Assembly: GCA_020072585.1 (NCBI GenBank)
Contig: JAIQGL010000013.1
Location: 62,001 to 126,000 of the forward strand
Length of the DNA stretch: 64,000 nucleotides
Reading direction: 5' to 3'
From: Terriglobia bacterium
Lineage (GTDB): Bacteria; Acidobacteriota; Terriglobia; Terriglobales; Acidobacteriaceae
Below the pieces are notes generated by a model. It worked only from the letters and a program-made list of their open reading frames with translations. It ran no database searches and was not told the origin of the DNA. Numbering within the stretch: position 1 is the stretch's first letter; each line of letters starts with the position of its first letter. A program made the position numbers and the translations under genes. Of this stretch, positions 16,480 through 24,814 are shown one piece after another.

Positions 16480-16551
16480 GTAACATCACGTAACATCGCG
16501 GCCTGTTACACCTTCATCGCCCACCCACTTTTTCCTCTGGTTTTCTATTGA
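16480..16551 (+). promoter_or_regulatory. eCIS control element, copy B (triple half-site plus promoter-like box)
   Basis: GTAACA (16480-16485), four bases, GTAACA (16490-16495), eight bases, TGTTAC (16504-16509), then after 25 bases CTCTGGTTTTCTATTGA (16535-16551). Half-site order, orientation and the 8-base inner spacing equal copy A at 4977; even the inner bases end in GGCC-type sequence in both. The promoter-like box differs from copy A in GG-to-GA spacing (nine rather than ten), so sigma-54 use is not certain here. It would drive the 30-kb structural operon. Confidence 0.65.
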
Positions 16552-16654
16552 AAGATAAGCAACTTAACCCCAAGCCCTATTTGGCATTTCCCATGCTCAG
16601 AAGTAGCCCGTGTCGGTGCCTGGCCTGTTGCATGGTGGCGAGGAGGAGGAAAAA

Positions 16655-16876
16655 TTGGCGGTCGAAGGACGCTCCTCCAACCACTTCGAGTTGGCGTATA
16701 CGGAATACGAATTCCTCATCGACTTTGGCCAGGCGTATGGCGACTCCGGGGAAGCCTTGGTTCATACCAGAATTATCATGACACCTCGCTCGGCCAGGAC
16801 TCTGCTGCAGATGCTGCAGGAGATGGTGGACAAGTACGAAAAAACGATCGGCCCCTTGCCGGAAAGGAATGCCTGA
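16655..16876 (+). CDS. DUF3467-family small protein
   Basis: Small soluble protein of 73 residues from the TTG at 16655, which has a perfect AGGAGGAGG site five bases upstream; the GTG at 16610 lacks one. The sequence (NHFELAYTEYEFLIDFGQ ... TRIIMTPRSARTLLQMLQ ... YEKTIGPLP) matches the DUF3467 pattern, in which N-terminal beta strands precede a PxxAK/R-type helix. The function of DUF3467 is unknown. It is the first gene of the structural operon and sits 4 bases before the cap gene's preferred start, so it may act in assembly or regulation. Confidence 0.75.
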   Translation: MAVEGRSSNHFELAYTEYEFLIDFGQAYGDSGEALVHTRIIMTPRSARTLLQMLQEMVDKYEKTIGPLPERNA

Positions 16877-16880
16877 TCGC

Positions 16881-17471
16881 ATGGCCACCCCCAACGCCAT
16901 TGCCGCCACCGGACAGGCCATTCTGGCATTGATAGCAGCCGGAATCTCCCGCGATGAATTCCCCTCGGCAAAGTTTGAGCTCTATCAGGCGCGCAATTTT
17001 CAAACGCCCATGGAAGAAGGGATCTCTCTTTATCTCTATCGCGTTACTCCAGCAGGCGAAATCAGAAATTATCCGCCGCGCATCTCGCCGGACGGAAGAC
17101 GGTACCGTCCGCTCTTGCCAATCAATCTGCATTACATCCTTTCTGCATGGGCGCGTGAGGCCCTGAAGCAGCAACGTTTGCTCGGGCAGGCCATGCGCAT
17201 TCTTGAAGACACGCCGGTGCTCCCTGCTGGAATTCTTAACCAGGGCGGCCCTGAAGATGACACGTTTCGACCCACTGAGACGGTCGATGTGATCATGGAA
17301 TCGGTTTCCATCTATGACATGGGAGCTATCTGGGATGTGGCCAAGCCGAACGTCCAGATCTCCATCGGCTATGTCGCACGCATGATTGGTCTTGAGTCGC
17401 CGCTGGAACTGACCGAGTCAGCGAATGTTCAGACGCGTGTGCTGCGCGCCGGAAAGGTGCTGCAGCCATGA
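16881..17471 (+). CDS. eCIS cap/terminator protein, DUF4255 (Pvc16-like)
   Basis: Tail-terminator protein of the contractile syringe, DUF4255/Pvc16_N family, which caps the end of tube and sheath. Starting at ATG 16881 gives MATPNAIAATG, the normal beginning of the family; ATG 16869 is possible but its AAGGA site would touch the start codon. Diagnostic features are the N-terminal helix, the SLYLYRVTPAGEIRNYPPR strand, LPINLHYILSAWA (the family's LPIDLHYLLT motif) and LLGQAMRILEDTPVLP. It is about 196 residues, normal length. The stop overlaps the next gene's ATG. Confidence 0.88.
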   Translation: MATPNAIAATGQAILALIAAGISRDEFPSAKFELYQARNFQTPMEEGISLYLYRVTPAGEIRNYPPRISPDGRRYRPLLPINLHYILSAWAREALKQQRLLGQAMRILEDTPVLPAGILNQGGPEDDTFRPTETVDVIMESVSIYDMGAIWDVAKPNVQISIGYVARMIGLESPLELTESANVQTRVLRAGKVLQP

Positions 17472-18355
17472 ACCCGGAAGTCAAGGTACTTGAAGAACTC
17501 ACCTGGGTCGCGCCGTTCGGTGTGCGCTTCTGGGATGTTACCGCTATGGCGCCCGCAGGGGCCGGGCTTACGGTGATCGCATACCCTGACGCATTTCCTG
17601 GCTTGCGTTCCACCGCCGACGTAAATCGCACAGGCGTTTATTTTTTTCATGGCCTGCCGGGAATGCGGAGATTTGAAAACGGCGACGGTGATGAAGATTT
17701 CTGGGCCGCTCATCCGCCCAGCATTCCATTTACGGTTGAAGTGTCAGATGCACAGGATCGCTATCTCCCGTACCAGTTTTCTGTTTTGCTGCCGGCGCAT
17801 GGCTTGTACGGTCTGGCTGGAAGCCCTCTGTCATCGTCGCTCACACCGGATGCAACGTGGCTTCCGGTCTTTTCGTCACCGTCGCGTGCTCTGCCTGGGC
17901 CGAGCGCGGTGATACGCACTCAATTGAAAGATGACACTACCAAATTGCCTGCGGCTTGGGCGTTGATGACCGCACAGGTTGCCGGTTCGCTGATGATGAC
18001 GGCACTGGCGGATGACCGTGGTGTCGTATCACTCACGCTGCCATACCCCGAGCCACGCAATTCTCCGTTTGCGTCGCCGCTTGGTCCGGGATCGCTCAAG
18101 CTGAGCGACCAGACGTGGCCGCTTACGGTTTCGGTTTTTTATACACCTCAGATCACCAGCCCTTTGTCGTCTGATTTTGTGCTCTCTGATCTGGAAAGAA
18201 TTTTGGGTCAGAGAGCGGCCACGGCGTGGCGGGACACCGCACACTCCGCACCGGCCAGTAACTTCACGCTTCAATTTGGAAAGGACTTGGTCTTGCGGTC
18301 ACTTGATTCTGGCACGGGCCGCGATTTGCCAGTCTTGCTAATCACACCGGCGTAG
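17468..18355 (+). CDS. eCIS-associated beta-rich protein of unknown function
   Basis: 295 residues, no signal peptide or membrane segment. Mostly short hydrophobic beta strands with a motif (VYFFHGLPGMRRFENG...PFTVEVSDAQDRYLPYQFSVLLP) that looks like one immunoglobulin-type or carboxypeptidase-regulatory domain, followed by further Gly/Pro-rich strands. It overlaps the cap gene by 4 bases and precedes the sheath gene, so it is translated with structural parts. It could be a baseplate or cap-associated decoration protein; I cannot place it in a characterised family. Confidence 0.7.
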   Translation: MNPEVKVLEELTWVAPFGVRFWDVTAMAPAGAGLTVIAYPDAFPGLRSTADVNRTGVYFFHGLPGMRRFENGDGDEDFWAAHPPSIPFTVEVSDAQDRYLPYQFSVLLPAHGLYGLAGSPLSSSLTPDATWLPVFSSPSRALPGPSAVIRTQLKDDTTKLPAAWALMTAQVAGSLMMTALADDRGVVSLTLPYPEPRNSPFASPLGPGSLKLSDQTWPLTVSVFYTPQITSPLSSDFVLSDLERILGQRAATAWRDTAHSAPASNFTLQFGKDLVLRSLDSGTGRDLPVLLITPA

Positions 18356-18383
18356 CTGCCGCTGTCAATGTGAGGAGAATGCA

Positions 18384-20321
18384 ATGCCTGAGTATCTAGC
18401 ACCGGGAGTATACGTCGAAGAAGTTTCGTTTCGCGCAAAGTCGATTGAAGGACTGAGCACCACAACGACCGGCTTTGTCGGGCCCACACGCTACGGGCCG
18501 GTGAACCTTCCTCTGGATGTAGTCACCAGCATCGGAGAGTTTGAGCGTACTTACGGCGACCGGCAACAGATGGAGTTCGAAGGCTCGTCGCCTACTCACA
18601 ATTACATGTGGCACGGGGCGCGGGCGTTTTTTGATAACGGCGGCACCCGCCTGTATATCGCACGCGTATTTACCCCGATGAAATCGCCTGGCCAGAACGA
18701 CCAGCCGGACGGCCGTGCACGCGCTACCATGACTCTGAGTAGTCCGGTTGCGCAGACCGTCGAGATAGCCGCACGTTTCCCCGGAGCTGCTGGAAACATG
18801 CGGGTGCGTATCACCTTGCGGCTTGGTGAAAACGTGCTTGGGCAGGACAAAGGCCCGGACCCGGCGCATCCCATTCCGCGCGCCCGCGGGCTCATGGAAA
18901 ATGACATCGTGGTGCTGCGCTCGGCGGCAACCAGCCCGCTCGGCAGCTTTTCGAGCGCGACCTTTGCGACGGCCCATACCTTCTTTGATACCGCCACGGG
19001 GGAGCAGACCTGGAGATTCACGCCCACCGGCGGATCAGATAAGTTGCTGTCGGATATGCATCCAAATCCTGATCCGCTTTTGAGCGATCAGATTCAGGTG
19101 GTAACGGCCACTGTTTCGGTCTTTCCTGTCGATCCTAATTTGTCTTCGCTGGTTTATTCAGGTCTGGCGCTTGATCCTGATCATCAGTTGAACGGTCTGC
19201 CCGATTCCATTGAAGCGCAGTTTGCCGAAAAACCAAACAGCCTGGGCGAAGCCCGCACCCTGCCTATCGTTATCACCGTCACCGGAAATAATAGTGGCAC
19301 GGCGCTGTTGAGCAATTTCTTTGCTGCTTTAACTACGTTGAAAGATAGTTTGCTGGACCCGAAATCTTCTGATGTCGATCGCTCCATTGACATTGTTCTG
19401 GCTGGTGGAAATGACGGGCAGCGCCCGCCCGCGGATGCCTATGAAGGGACCACGGACGACGTTTCTCTGGCCAAGACCGGTCTCATGTCGTTTGAAGACA
19501 TTGACGAGATTTCCATCGTCGCGGCCCCTGGCTCAACCTTCGGCTACAACGGCGGCTATAAAGATGATGCCAGCACAATCCTCACGCTTCTGATCGCGCA
19601 CGCCGAGCGGATGCGCTATCGCATTGCGGTTCTCGATAGTGGTGACGACCAGAGCATTGCTGATGTGCGCGCCTTGCGGGCAAAACTCGATTCCAGCCAT
19701 GCAGCTCTCTATTATCCCTGGATCACGGTTCTTGATCCGGTCACTCGCAAGGAAATCAATCTGCCGCCCTCAGGGTTCGTTGCCGGAATCTACGCGCGTA
19801 ACGATATTCAGCGCGCGGTATATAAAGCGCCCGCGAATGAAGTTGTCTCGCTCGCCATTAATTTTGAAAAGGTGCTTAACAAAGCCCAGCAGGACATCCT
19901 GAATCCCCTGGGCATCAATGCCTTTCGGTTCTTTGAAGACCGTGGTTTCCGGTTGTGGGGCGCGCGCACCATCAGCTCGGATCCGGAATGGAAATATGTA
20001 AATCTTCGTCGTTATTTCGCCTATCTGGAGCATTCCATCGATAAAGGCACGCAGTGGGCGGTATTTGAGCCCAATGGAGAGTTGCTGTGGGCCAATGTAC
20101 GCCGGACTATTTCTGATTTTCTGCTCAATGAATTCCAGAATGGCGCCCTGCTGGGAGATAAGCCGGAAAAAGCATATTTCGTGCGCTGCGACCGTTCCAC
20201 CATGACACAAAACGATCTCGACAATGGCCGGTTGGTTTGCCTGGTTGGTGTAGCAGCCCTCCGTCCGGCTGAGTATGTAATCTTCCGCATCGGCCAATGG
20301 ACCGCTGACAGCAACAAATAG
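18384..20321 (+). CDS. Contractile sheath protein (Pvc2/Afp2-like)
   Basis: Main sheath subunit of 645 residues. The N-terminal YLAPGVYVEEVSFRAKSIEGLSTTTTGFVGPTR signature and HGARAFFDNGGTRLYIARVF are hallmarks of phage-tail-sheath proteins. The C-terminal domain (INAFRFFEDRGFRLWGARTISSD...WKYVNLRRYFAYLEHSIDKGTQWAVFEPNG) is the conserved part that interlocks neighbouring subunits. The middle (about 140-330) is a variable surface insertion. A strong GAGGAG site precedes ATG 18384. Contraction of a tube of these subunits drives the inner tube out. Confidence 0.95.
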   Translation: MPEYLAPGVYVEEVSFRAKSIEGLSTTTTGFVGPTRYGPVNLPLDVVTSIGEFERTYGDRQQMEFEGSSPTHNYMWHGARAFFDNGGTRLYIARVFTPMKSPGQNDQPDGRARATMTLSSPVAQTVEIAARFPGAAGNMRVRITLRLGENVLGQDKGPDPAHPIPRARGLMENDIVVLRSAATSPLGSFSSATFATAHTFFDTATGEQTWRFTPTGGSDKLLSDMHPNPDPLLSDQIQVVTATVSVFPVDPNLSSLVYSGLALDPDHQLNGLPDSIEAQFAEKPNSLGEARTLPIVITVTGNNSGTALLSNFFAALTTLKDSLLDPKSSDVDRSIDIVLAGGNDGQRPPADAYEGTTDDVSLAKTGLMSFEDIDEISIVAAPGSTFGYNGGYKDDASTILTLLIAHAERMRYRIAVLDSGDDQSIADVRALRAKLDSSHAALYYPWITVLDPVTRKEINLPPSGFVAGIYARNDIQRAVYKAPANEVVSLAINFEKVLNKAQQDILNPLGINAFRFFEDRGFRLWGARTISSDPEWKYVNLRRYFAYLEHSIDKGTQWAVFEPNGELLWANVRRTISDFLLNEFQNGALLGDKPEKAYFVRCDRSTMTQNDLDNGRLVCLVGVAALRPAEYVIFRIGQWTADSNK

Positions 20322-20330
20322 GAGGCATGA

Positions 20331-20783
20331 ATGGCAACTTTACGCGAACGGCCCTATGTTCAATTCAACTTTCTGGTGGACCTGGGCACCGGCAACACCA
20401 ATGGTCCGGAAGCCGGGTTCCAGGAAGTGAGTGGTATCGGAATGGAAGTCACGGTTTCCGAATACCGCGCCGGCAATCACAAAGAGAACAGCGTGATGAA
20501 AATTACCGGGCTCAACAAAGCAACAGACGTGACGCTCAAACGCGGCGTGATTGGTTCGTTGAACCTTTATCAATGGCTCAATGACATACGGAATGGTGAC
20601 CAGAAGGCTTTCCGGACGGTCACTATCCAGCTGCAAAACGAAGATCACACTGCTGTGGTGTCTACGTGGAAGCTGCTGCGCGCTCGCATCATCAAGAACG
20701 TGAATGGGCCCTTCAACGCCAAGGGCACTGACGTAGCCATGGAAGAGTTGACCCTGGCCTACGAGCGACTCGAGATGGAGTAA
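20331..20783 (+). CDS. Inner tube protein (gp19/Pvc1-like), first copy
   Basis: 150-residue tail-tube subunit. The family pattern YVQFNFLVDLGTGNTNGPEAGFQEVSGIGMEVTVSEYRAGN...KITGLNKATDVTLKRGVIGSLNLYQWLNDIRNG matches the phage T4 gp19-like tube fold shared with Hcp. The gene follows the sheath with a GGAGG ribosome binding site. It probably forms the bulk of the tube that is fired through the sheath. Confidence 0.95.
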   Translation: MATLRERPYVQFNFLVDLGTGNTNGPEAGFQEVSGIGMEVTVSEYRAGNHKENSVMKITGLNKATDVTLKRGVIGSLNLYQWLNDIRNGDQKAFRTVTIQLQNEDHTAVVSTWKLLRARIIKNVNGPFNAKGTDVAMEELTLAYERLEME

Positions 20784-20792
20784 GCGATCCAC

Positions 20793-23273
20793 ATGGTTAC
20801 CGCCACCCGGTTGCCGGGGATTCAATTCGAAGTGGTTGCGCCGCCCGCGAATGAGCCGCTGGTCCGCATGGACATAGCTGCGTTCGTGGGCTTTGCCGCC
20901 AGCGGGCCATTGCATCTGCCCGTGATGGTGGAAGATATCACCCACTTCGAAGAGATTTTTGGCAACGATCTGGTATTGGCAAGCGGCGCGGGTTCGAATG
21001 ATCCTGTATATGCCTATATGCCTTCCGCGGTGCGGGCATTTTTTCGCAACGGCGGCAGGCGTTGCTGGGTGATTCGGGTTGCGGACGTAAAGAAGGCGGA
21101 GAGTGGCCTGTTTCCACTGCCCGGTTTATTTCGCTTGGAATCAGGTGCGCTCACGCAAGCTCTAGTTCCGGCCCGTTCGCAGGGTAGCTGGTCAGATTCG
21201 CTGGTGGCCGGCATGGCTCTCCGGTCGCACCCGGTGGTGGCGACCAGTTTTTCGGCTGGTTCAACCGTAGTCGGTCTTTTGCTGAACTCGGATGGAGAAG
21301 TCGTGGCGGGCGATCTGTTGCGATTCACGTTTCCTGACAGCAATGATGTGTTCTGGTTTTTTGTTGATTCGGTATCTTCCGCCCCTACTTCTCCTCCAAG
21401 CAGCCGTCGCGGACAATCGGTTTCGGTACAAGGAGCCACGTCCTACTGGGAGAAGCTGACTTCCTCACCTCCATTCGGGGTACTGCCGATTTGTGAACGC
21501 ATCACCATGGACCTTTTTGTCCAGCGGGAAGCAGGCGAAATCTGGAGCATGACGGAGCTTGGGCTGGCTCCGGCGCACCCGCGTTATTGGGGCAATCTCC
21601 CCGATGATGCCACGCTTTTCTCTGCGGACTCTCCTGATGATCTCGCGGCTGAGGCCCTGCATCCGCGCTTTCCACTCGCCGGTTCCGCAAGCGATGGTTT
21701 CTATCTCCCTCTTGGAGTGTCGTCGCCAGTGTCAAGTCCTCCACTGCCGGAAGAACTGACAGCCGGTTTTTTCCCCACCACTGGGCCCGTGCATTCGGCG
21801 GCGAGTAAGTTGGAGCGCGACGGCCTGTCAGAATGCAACGCAAGCCTCTTCTTAGATCCATCTCTGGCGGACACCACCTCGCTCGACCTGCTTGCTGAGG
21901 CTTTTTATCTTCGATATCAGAGTCCAACGCCGCGCCGGCTTACTGGAATTCACGCCGCACTTGAAATTGAAGAGGCCACAATCATTGCCGCGCCTGATGC
22001 AGTTCAGCGGGGATGGTTCCAGACAGGTGAAGATGCTCTGGCTTCGCCGCCACAATCATCGCCTTTGCAGCATCCTGAATGGTGGCACTTTGCCGACTGC
22101 AACCAGAAGCAGGAAGTACCGCGTGTAAGCGAACCTCCCGCAGGACAATTCCAGGCATGCGATCTGCAGATCATCGCAGCCCCGGCGCTCACGCTCAATG
22201 ATCTGGGTGGCGGCATGTATCAACTCATCTGGAGTCCATTGGCTGGAGCGGTGGATTTTCTGGAAGAAGCAGTTGATCCATATTTCGCCACTGCCGCCGT
22301 GAAGCGCCAGACGAGTACAGGCAACGTTACCATTTACGGCCAGCCCTCTGGAGACTACTACTATAGGGTCCGTCGCCAGGTCGGCTCGGCATCCAGCGAC
22401 TATTCGAACGGTGTGGCGATCCGCATTGATGTTGCCACCGGCTGGAAGGAGCAGACGGCCGCTGATTATAACGACCAGACATTGTTTGATGTGCACTGTG
22501 CTCTCCTGCGCATGAGTGCTGCTCGCGGCGACTTGTTCGCTGTGCTGGCTCTGCCCTCGCACTATCGTGAAATCCAGGCAACTGGGCACGCCTTGCAGTT
22601 AAAAACCACGCTTGTGGATGAGCCAACAACACTGAGTTTTGGCGGGCTCTATCACCCGTGGTTAATTGGCAGGGAAGAAGACGCCCTGAGCAATCTGCGC
22701 ACAACGCCGCCGGACGGCGCTGCGGCCGGCGTGATGGCGAAGCGATCCACCAATCGCGGCCCCTGGATCTCACCCGCGAATGAAAAGCTGAGTGGAGTGG
22801 TGTCGCTGTCGCCGGTAATCTCGCGCGATCACTGGCAGCTCCTGCAGGATTCACAGGTCAATCTGGTTCGCCAGGAGCCGGCTGGCTTTCTCTGTCTCTC
22901 GGCACTCACGCTGAGTGAGGATGACGATCTGCTTCCCATCAACGTTCGCCGGCTGCTTTCATTTCTGCGGAAGACCGCTGTGCTGGTAGGCAATCAATAT
23001 GTTTTCGAGCCCATGAGTGATGTATTCCGCCGTGGAGTTCAGCGAGGATTTGAAAAACTGCTCGACGAACTTGCCCGCCGTGGCGCTTTTGCCGGTCGCA
23101 ATCAGAGCGAGCAGTTCCAGGTGGTGACAGAGGGCGGGTTAAATACATCGATTACCGCCGAGCAGGGCAGATTTTACGTGGAACTGCGGGTTGCGCCCTC
23201 ATTGCCACTGCGTTTTCTTACCGTGCGTCTGCTGCAACAAGCCGACCGCACATTCGTTACAGAGGGGAGGTAG
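20793..23273 (+). CDS. Giant sheath-like protein with large internal insertion
   Basis: 826 residues, far longer than the main sheath. The N-terminus (RMDIAAFVGFAASGPLHLPVMVEDITHFEEIFG...AVRAFFRNGGRRCWVIRV) and the C-terminal domain (INVRRLLSFLRKTAVLVGNQYVFEPMSD...) are sheath-type. Between them is a long region that includes a fibronectin/Ig-like segment (about 450-545, IWSPLAGAVDFLEEA...GDYYYRVRRQV) and many Pro/Ser-rich loops. It lies between the two tube genes. Loci with several sheath paralogues use them at the baseplate or cap end, so a specialised sheath, perhaps with an outward-facing module, is the best guess. Confidence 0.82.
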   Translation: MVTATRLPGIQFEVVAPPANEPLVRMDIAAFVGFAASGPLHLPVMVEDITHFEEIFGNDLVLASGAGSNDPVYAYMPSAVRAFFRNGGRRCWVIRVADVKKAESGLFPLPGLFRLESGALTQALVPARSQGSWSDSLVAGMALRSHPVVATSFSAGSTVVGLLLNSDGEVVAGDLLRFTFPDSNDVFWFFVDSVSSAPTSPPSSRRGQSVSVQGATSYWEKLTSSPPFGVLPICERITMDLFVQREAGEIWSMTELGLAPAHPRYWGNLPDDATLFSADSPDDLAAEALHPRFPLAGSASDGFYLPLGVSSPVSSPPLPEELTAGFFPTTGPVHSAASKLERDGLSECNASLFLDPSLADTTSLDLLAEAFYLRYQSPTPRRLTGIHAALEIEEATIIAAPDAVQRGWFQTGEDALASPPQSSPLQHPEWWHFADCNQKQEVPRVSEPPAGQFQACDLQIIAAPALTLNDLGGGMYQLIWSPLAGAVDFLEEAVDPYFATAAVKRQTSTGNVTIYGQPSGDYYYRVRRQVGSASSDYSNGVAIRIDVATGWKEQTAADYNDQTLFDVHCALLRMSAARGDLFAVLALPSHYREIQATGHALQLKTTLVDEPTTLSFGGLYHPWLIGREEDALSNLRTTPPDGAAAGVMAKRSTNRGPWISPANEKLSGVVSLSPVISRDHWQLLQDSQVNLVRQEPAGFLCLSALTLSEDDDLLPINVRRLLSFLRKTAVLVGNQYVFEPMSDVFRRGVQRGFEKLLDELARRGAFAGRNQSEQFQVVTEGGLNTSITAEQGRFYVELRVAPSLPLRFLTVRLLQQADRTFVTEGR

Positions 23274-23275
23274 TC

Positions 23276-23776
23276 ATGGCGGCGAACATTGAAGAGACTA
23301 CTCCTTATCCATTTAACGCATTCAATTTTTCCGTGGAAATCAATGTTCCTTTTCTGGGGCCGACGCTGTGCAACGCTGCTTTTGCTGAATGCGATGGTCT
23401 GGACATGACCATGGATGTGAAAACCATCCGCGAAGGCGGAAACAACACGCAGCAGATCAGGCTGGTGGGTGCAGTGAATTATGGCCAGCTCACTCTCAAA
23501 CGCGGCATGACCAGCAACTTCGATCTGTGGGACTGGTTTGACGCGCAACAACATGGCAGCCCTGACCAACTGCGTAAGGACTTGAGAGCCGATGTTGACG
23601 TGGTACTGCTTGGACGCGATCGCAACAAAGAGATGGTGCGTTTCATCTTGAAGAAGTGTCTGCTCACCAAGCTGAAAGCTCCGGCGCTGAACGCCAAGGA
23701 CGGCATGGTGGCGGTGGAAGAGATGCAGATTACCTATGAATCCATGACGCTCAAGCGCCCGGCAGGGGGTGCTTAA
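23276..23776 (+). CDS. Inner tube protein, second copy (Pvc5-like)
   Basis: 166-residue gp19-type tube protein with FNFSVEINVPFLGPTLCNAAFAECDGLDMTMDVKTIREGGN...LVGAVNYGQLTLKRGMTSNFDLWDWFD. It is distinct from the first copy in its LGRDRNKEMVRFILKKCLLTKLKAPALNAKDG region. eCIS loci usually have two or three tube paralogues, with the later one acting as adaptor between tube and spike. It has a GGGGAGG site upstream, and its stop overlaps the next start (TAATG). Confidence 0.93.
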   Translation: MAANIEETTPYPFNAFNFSVEINVPFLGPTLCNAAFAECDGLDMTMDVKTIREGGNNTQQIRLVGAVNYGQLTLKRGMTSNFDLWDWFDAQQHGSPDQLRKDLRADVDVVLLGRDRNKEMVRFILKKCLLTKLKAPALNAKDGMVAVEEMQITYESMTLKRPAGGA

Positions 23777-24630
23777 TGGCGACTCCGCCAATCAACGCTC
23801 CGCAACAAGTTGGAGGGCTGGCAAAGGCTGAGCTTCGCCAGCTTGATGCCAACTTCAATAATGAGACCAATCCGGACAAGACCACCAAGGTGCAGTTCAA
23901 TCCGGATTCTCTCAAGGTCAGTTTTGCCAACCAGATCGCCCAGCCTTCAGGTTCGGGCGATCAGAACGGCCCGCAGGCCCGCCAGTTCGTGGGCGCCGGA
24001 ACTACCAAGCTTACTGTAACGCTTTATTTCGATGTGACGGCCGAGCTGCCCGTCGATCTGCCCCAGGCCAATGATGTGCGCAAACTGACTGAGCGCGTCG
24101 CCTATTTCATAACACCTACCACGGAAGGCTCCGGCAGCTCAACCAAATACATTCCGCCAAGCGTGCGCTTCATCTGGGGAAGCTTTGCCTTTGACGGCAT
24201 CATGGAATCGATGGAAGAAACGCTGGAGATATTTTCTGCGGAAGGCCGTCCGTTGCGGGCCAGCGTGGCGATTGCTCTTACGCAACAGAAGATCACGGAA
24301 TTTAAATTTGCCCAGGGGGCAGTGGATCCACCAGGGGTCACGCGCCGTGGCGGCGCCGCGCCGGGAACAGCTCCCATGACGGAAGCTCCCGCAGGCTCGA
24401 ATTTACAGAACATGGCCGCTAGCCAGCCTGGCGGCACTGGCGGCGGGCAGGGGCTGAACGGCGGCTGGCAGGCAATTGCTTCAGCCAACGGTATTGAAAA
24501 CCCCCGTCTGCTGGATCCAGGCCAGTTGATTGATCTAAATCCGCCGAGCCTGAGTGCGAGGGCCATCATCAGCGGTGATATTGGCGTGAGTGCCGGGGTC
24601 AATATCAGTGCCGGTGCGCAGATTGGTTAG
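23776..24630 (+). CDS. Tube-initiation/baseplate protein with C-terminal LysM (Pvc7-like)
   Basis: 284 residues. The N-terminal part (KAELRQLDANFNNETNPDKTTKVQFNPDSLKVSFANQI) is the contractile-injection tube-protein N-terminal domain characteristic of Pvc7/Afp7. A low-complexity Gly/Ala/Pro linker follows, then a LysM-like motif (GGWQAIASANGIENPRLLDPGQLIDL, about 232-258) equivalent to gp53-type baseplate proteins. It starts within the stop of the second tube gene. It links tube and spike hub and may also touch sugars through LysM. Confidence 0.85.
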   Translation: MATPPINAPQQVGGLAKAELRQLDANFNNETNPDKTTKVQFNPDSLKVSFANQIAQPSGSGDQNGPQARQFVGAGTTKLTVTLYFDVTAELPVDLPQANDVRKLTERVAYFITPTTEGSGSSTKYIPPSVRFIWGSFAFDGIMESMEETLEIFSAEGRPLRASVAIALTQQKITEFKFAQGAVDPPGVTRRGGAAPGTAPMTEAPAGSNLQNMAASQPGGTGGGQGLNGGWQAIASANGIENPRLLDPGQLIDLNPPSLSARAIISGDIGVSAGVNISAGAQIG

Positions 24631-24645
24631 TGTGAAGGAGATGCA

Positions 24646-24810
24646 ATGGCAGTTGTGATTAATGACATGGAAGTATCGCCGCAACCGGCAGGAGCCGGAG
24701 CCCAGCAGGCGCAGGGCGGCGGTGATTCAGGCTCCAGGGACAAGATGAAGCAGATCGAAAAAGACCTGCGCAAGAAACATCAGCGCAAGCATCGGCTGGA
24801 GGCGTACTGA
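24646..24810 (+). CDS. Small DUF5908-like eCIS protein, 54 aa
   Basis: Short gene with a GAAGGAG site before ATG 24646, reading MAVVINDMEVSPQPAG then a Gly/Gln linker and a very basic helical end (DKMKQIEKDLRKKHQRKH). An N-terminal beta strand plus flexible linker plus charged C-terminal helix is the layout of DUF5908 proteins, which occur at this same position in eCIS loci. It sits exactly between the LysM protein and the hub gene and leaves only a 4-base gap to the latter. Function unknown; possibly a baseplate glue peptide. Confidence 0.65.
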   Translation: MAVVINDMEVSPQPAGAGAQQAQGGGDSGSRDKMKQIEKDLRKKHQRKHRLEAY

Positions 24811-24814
24811 TCCC

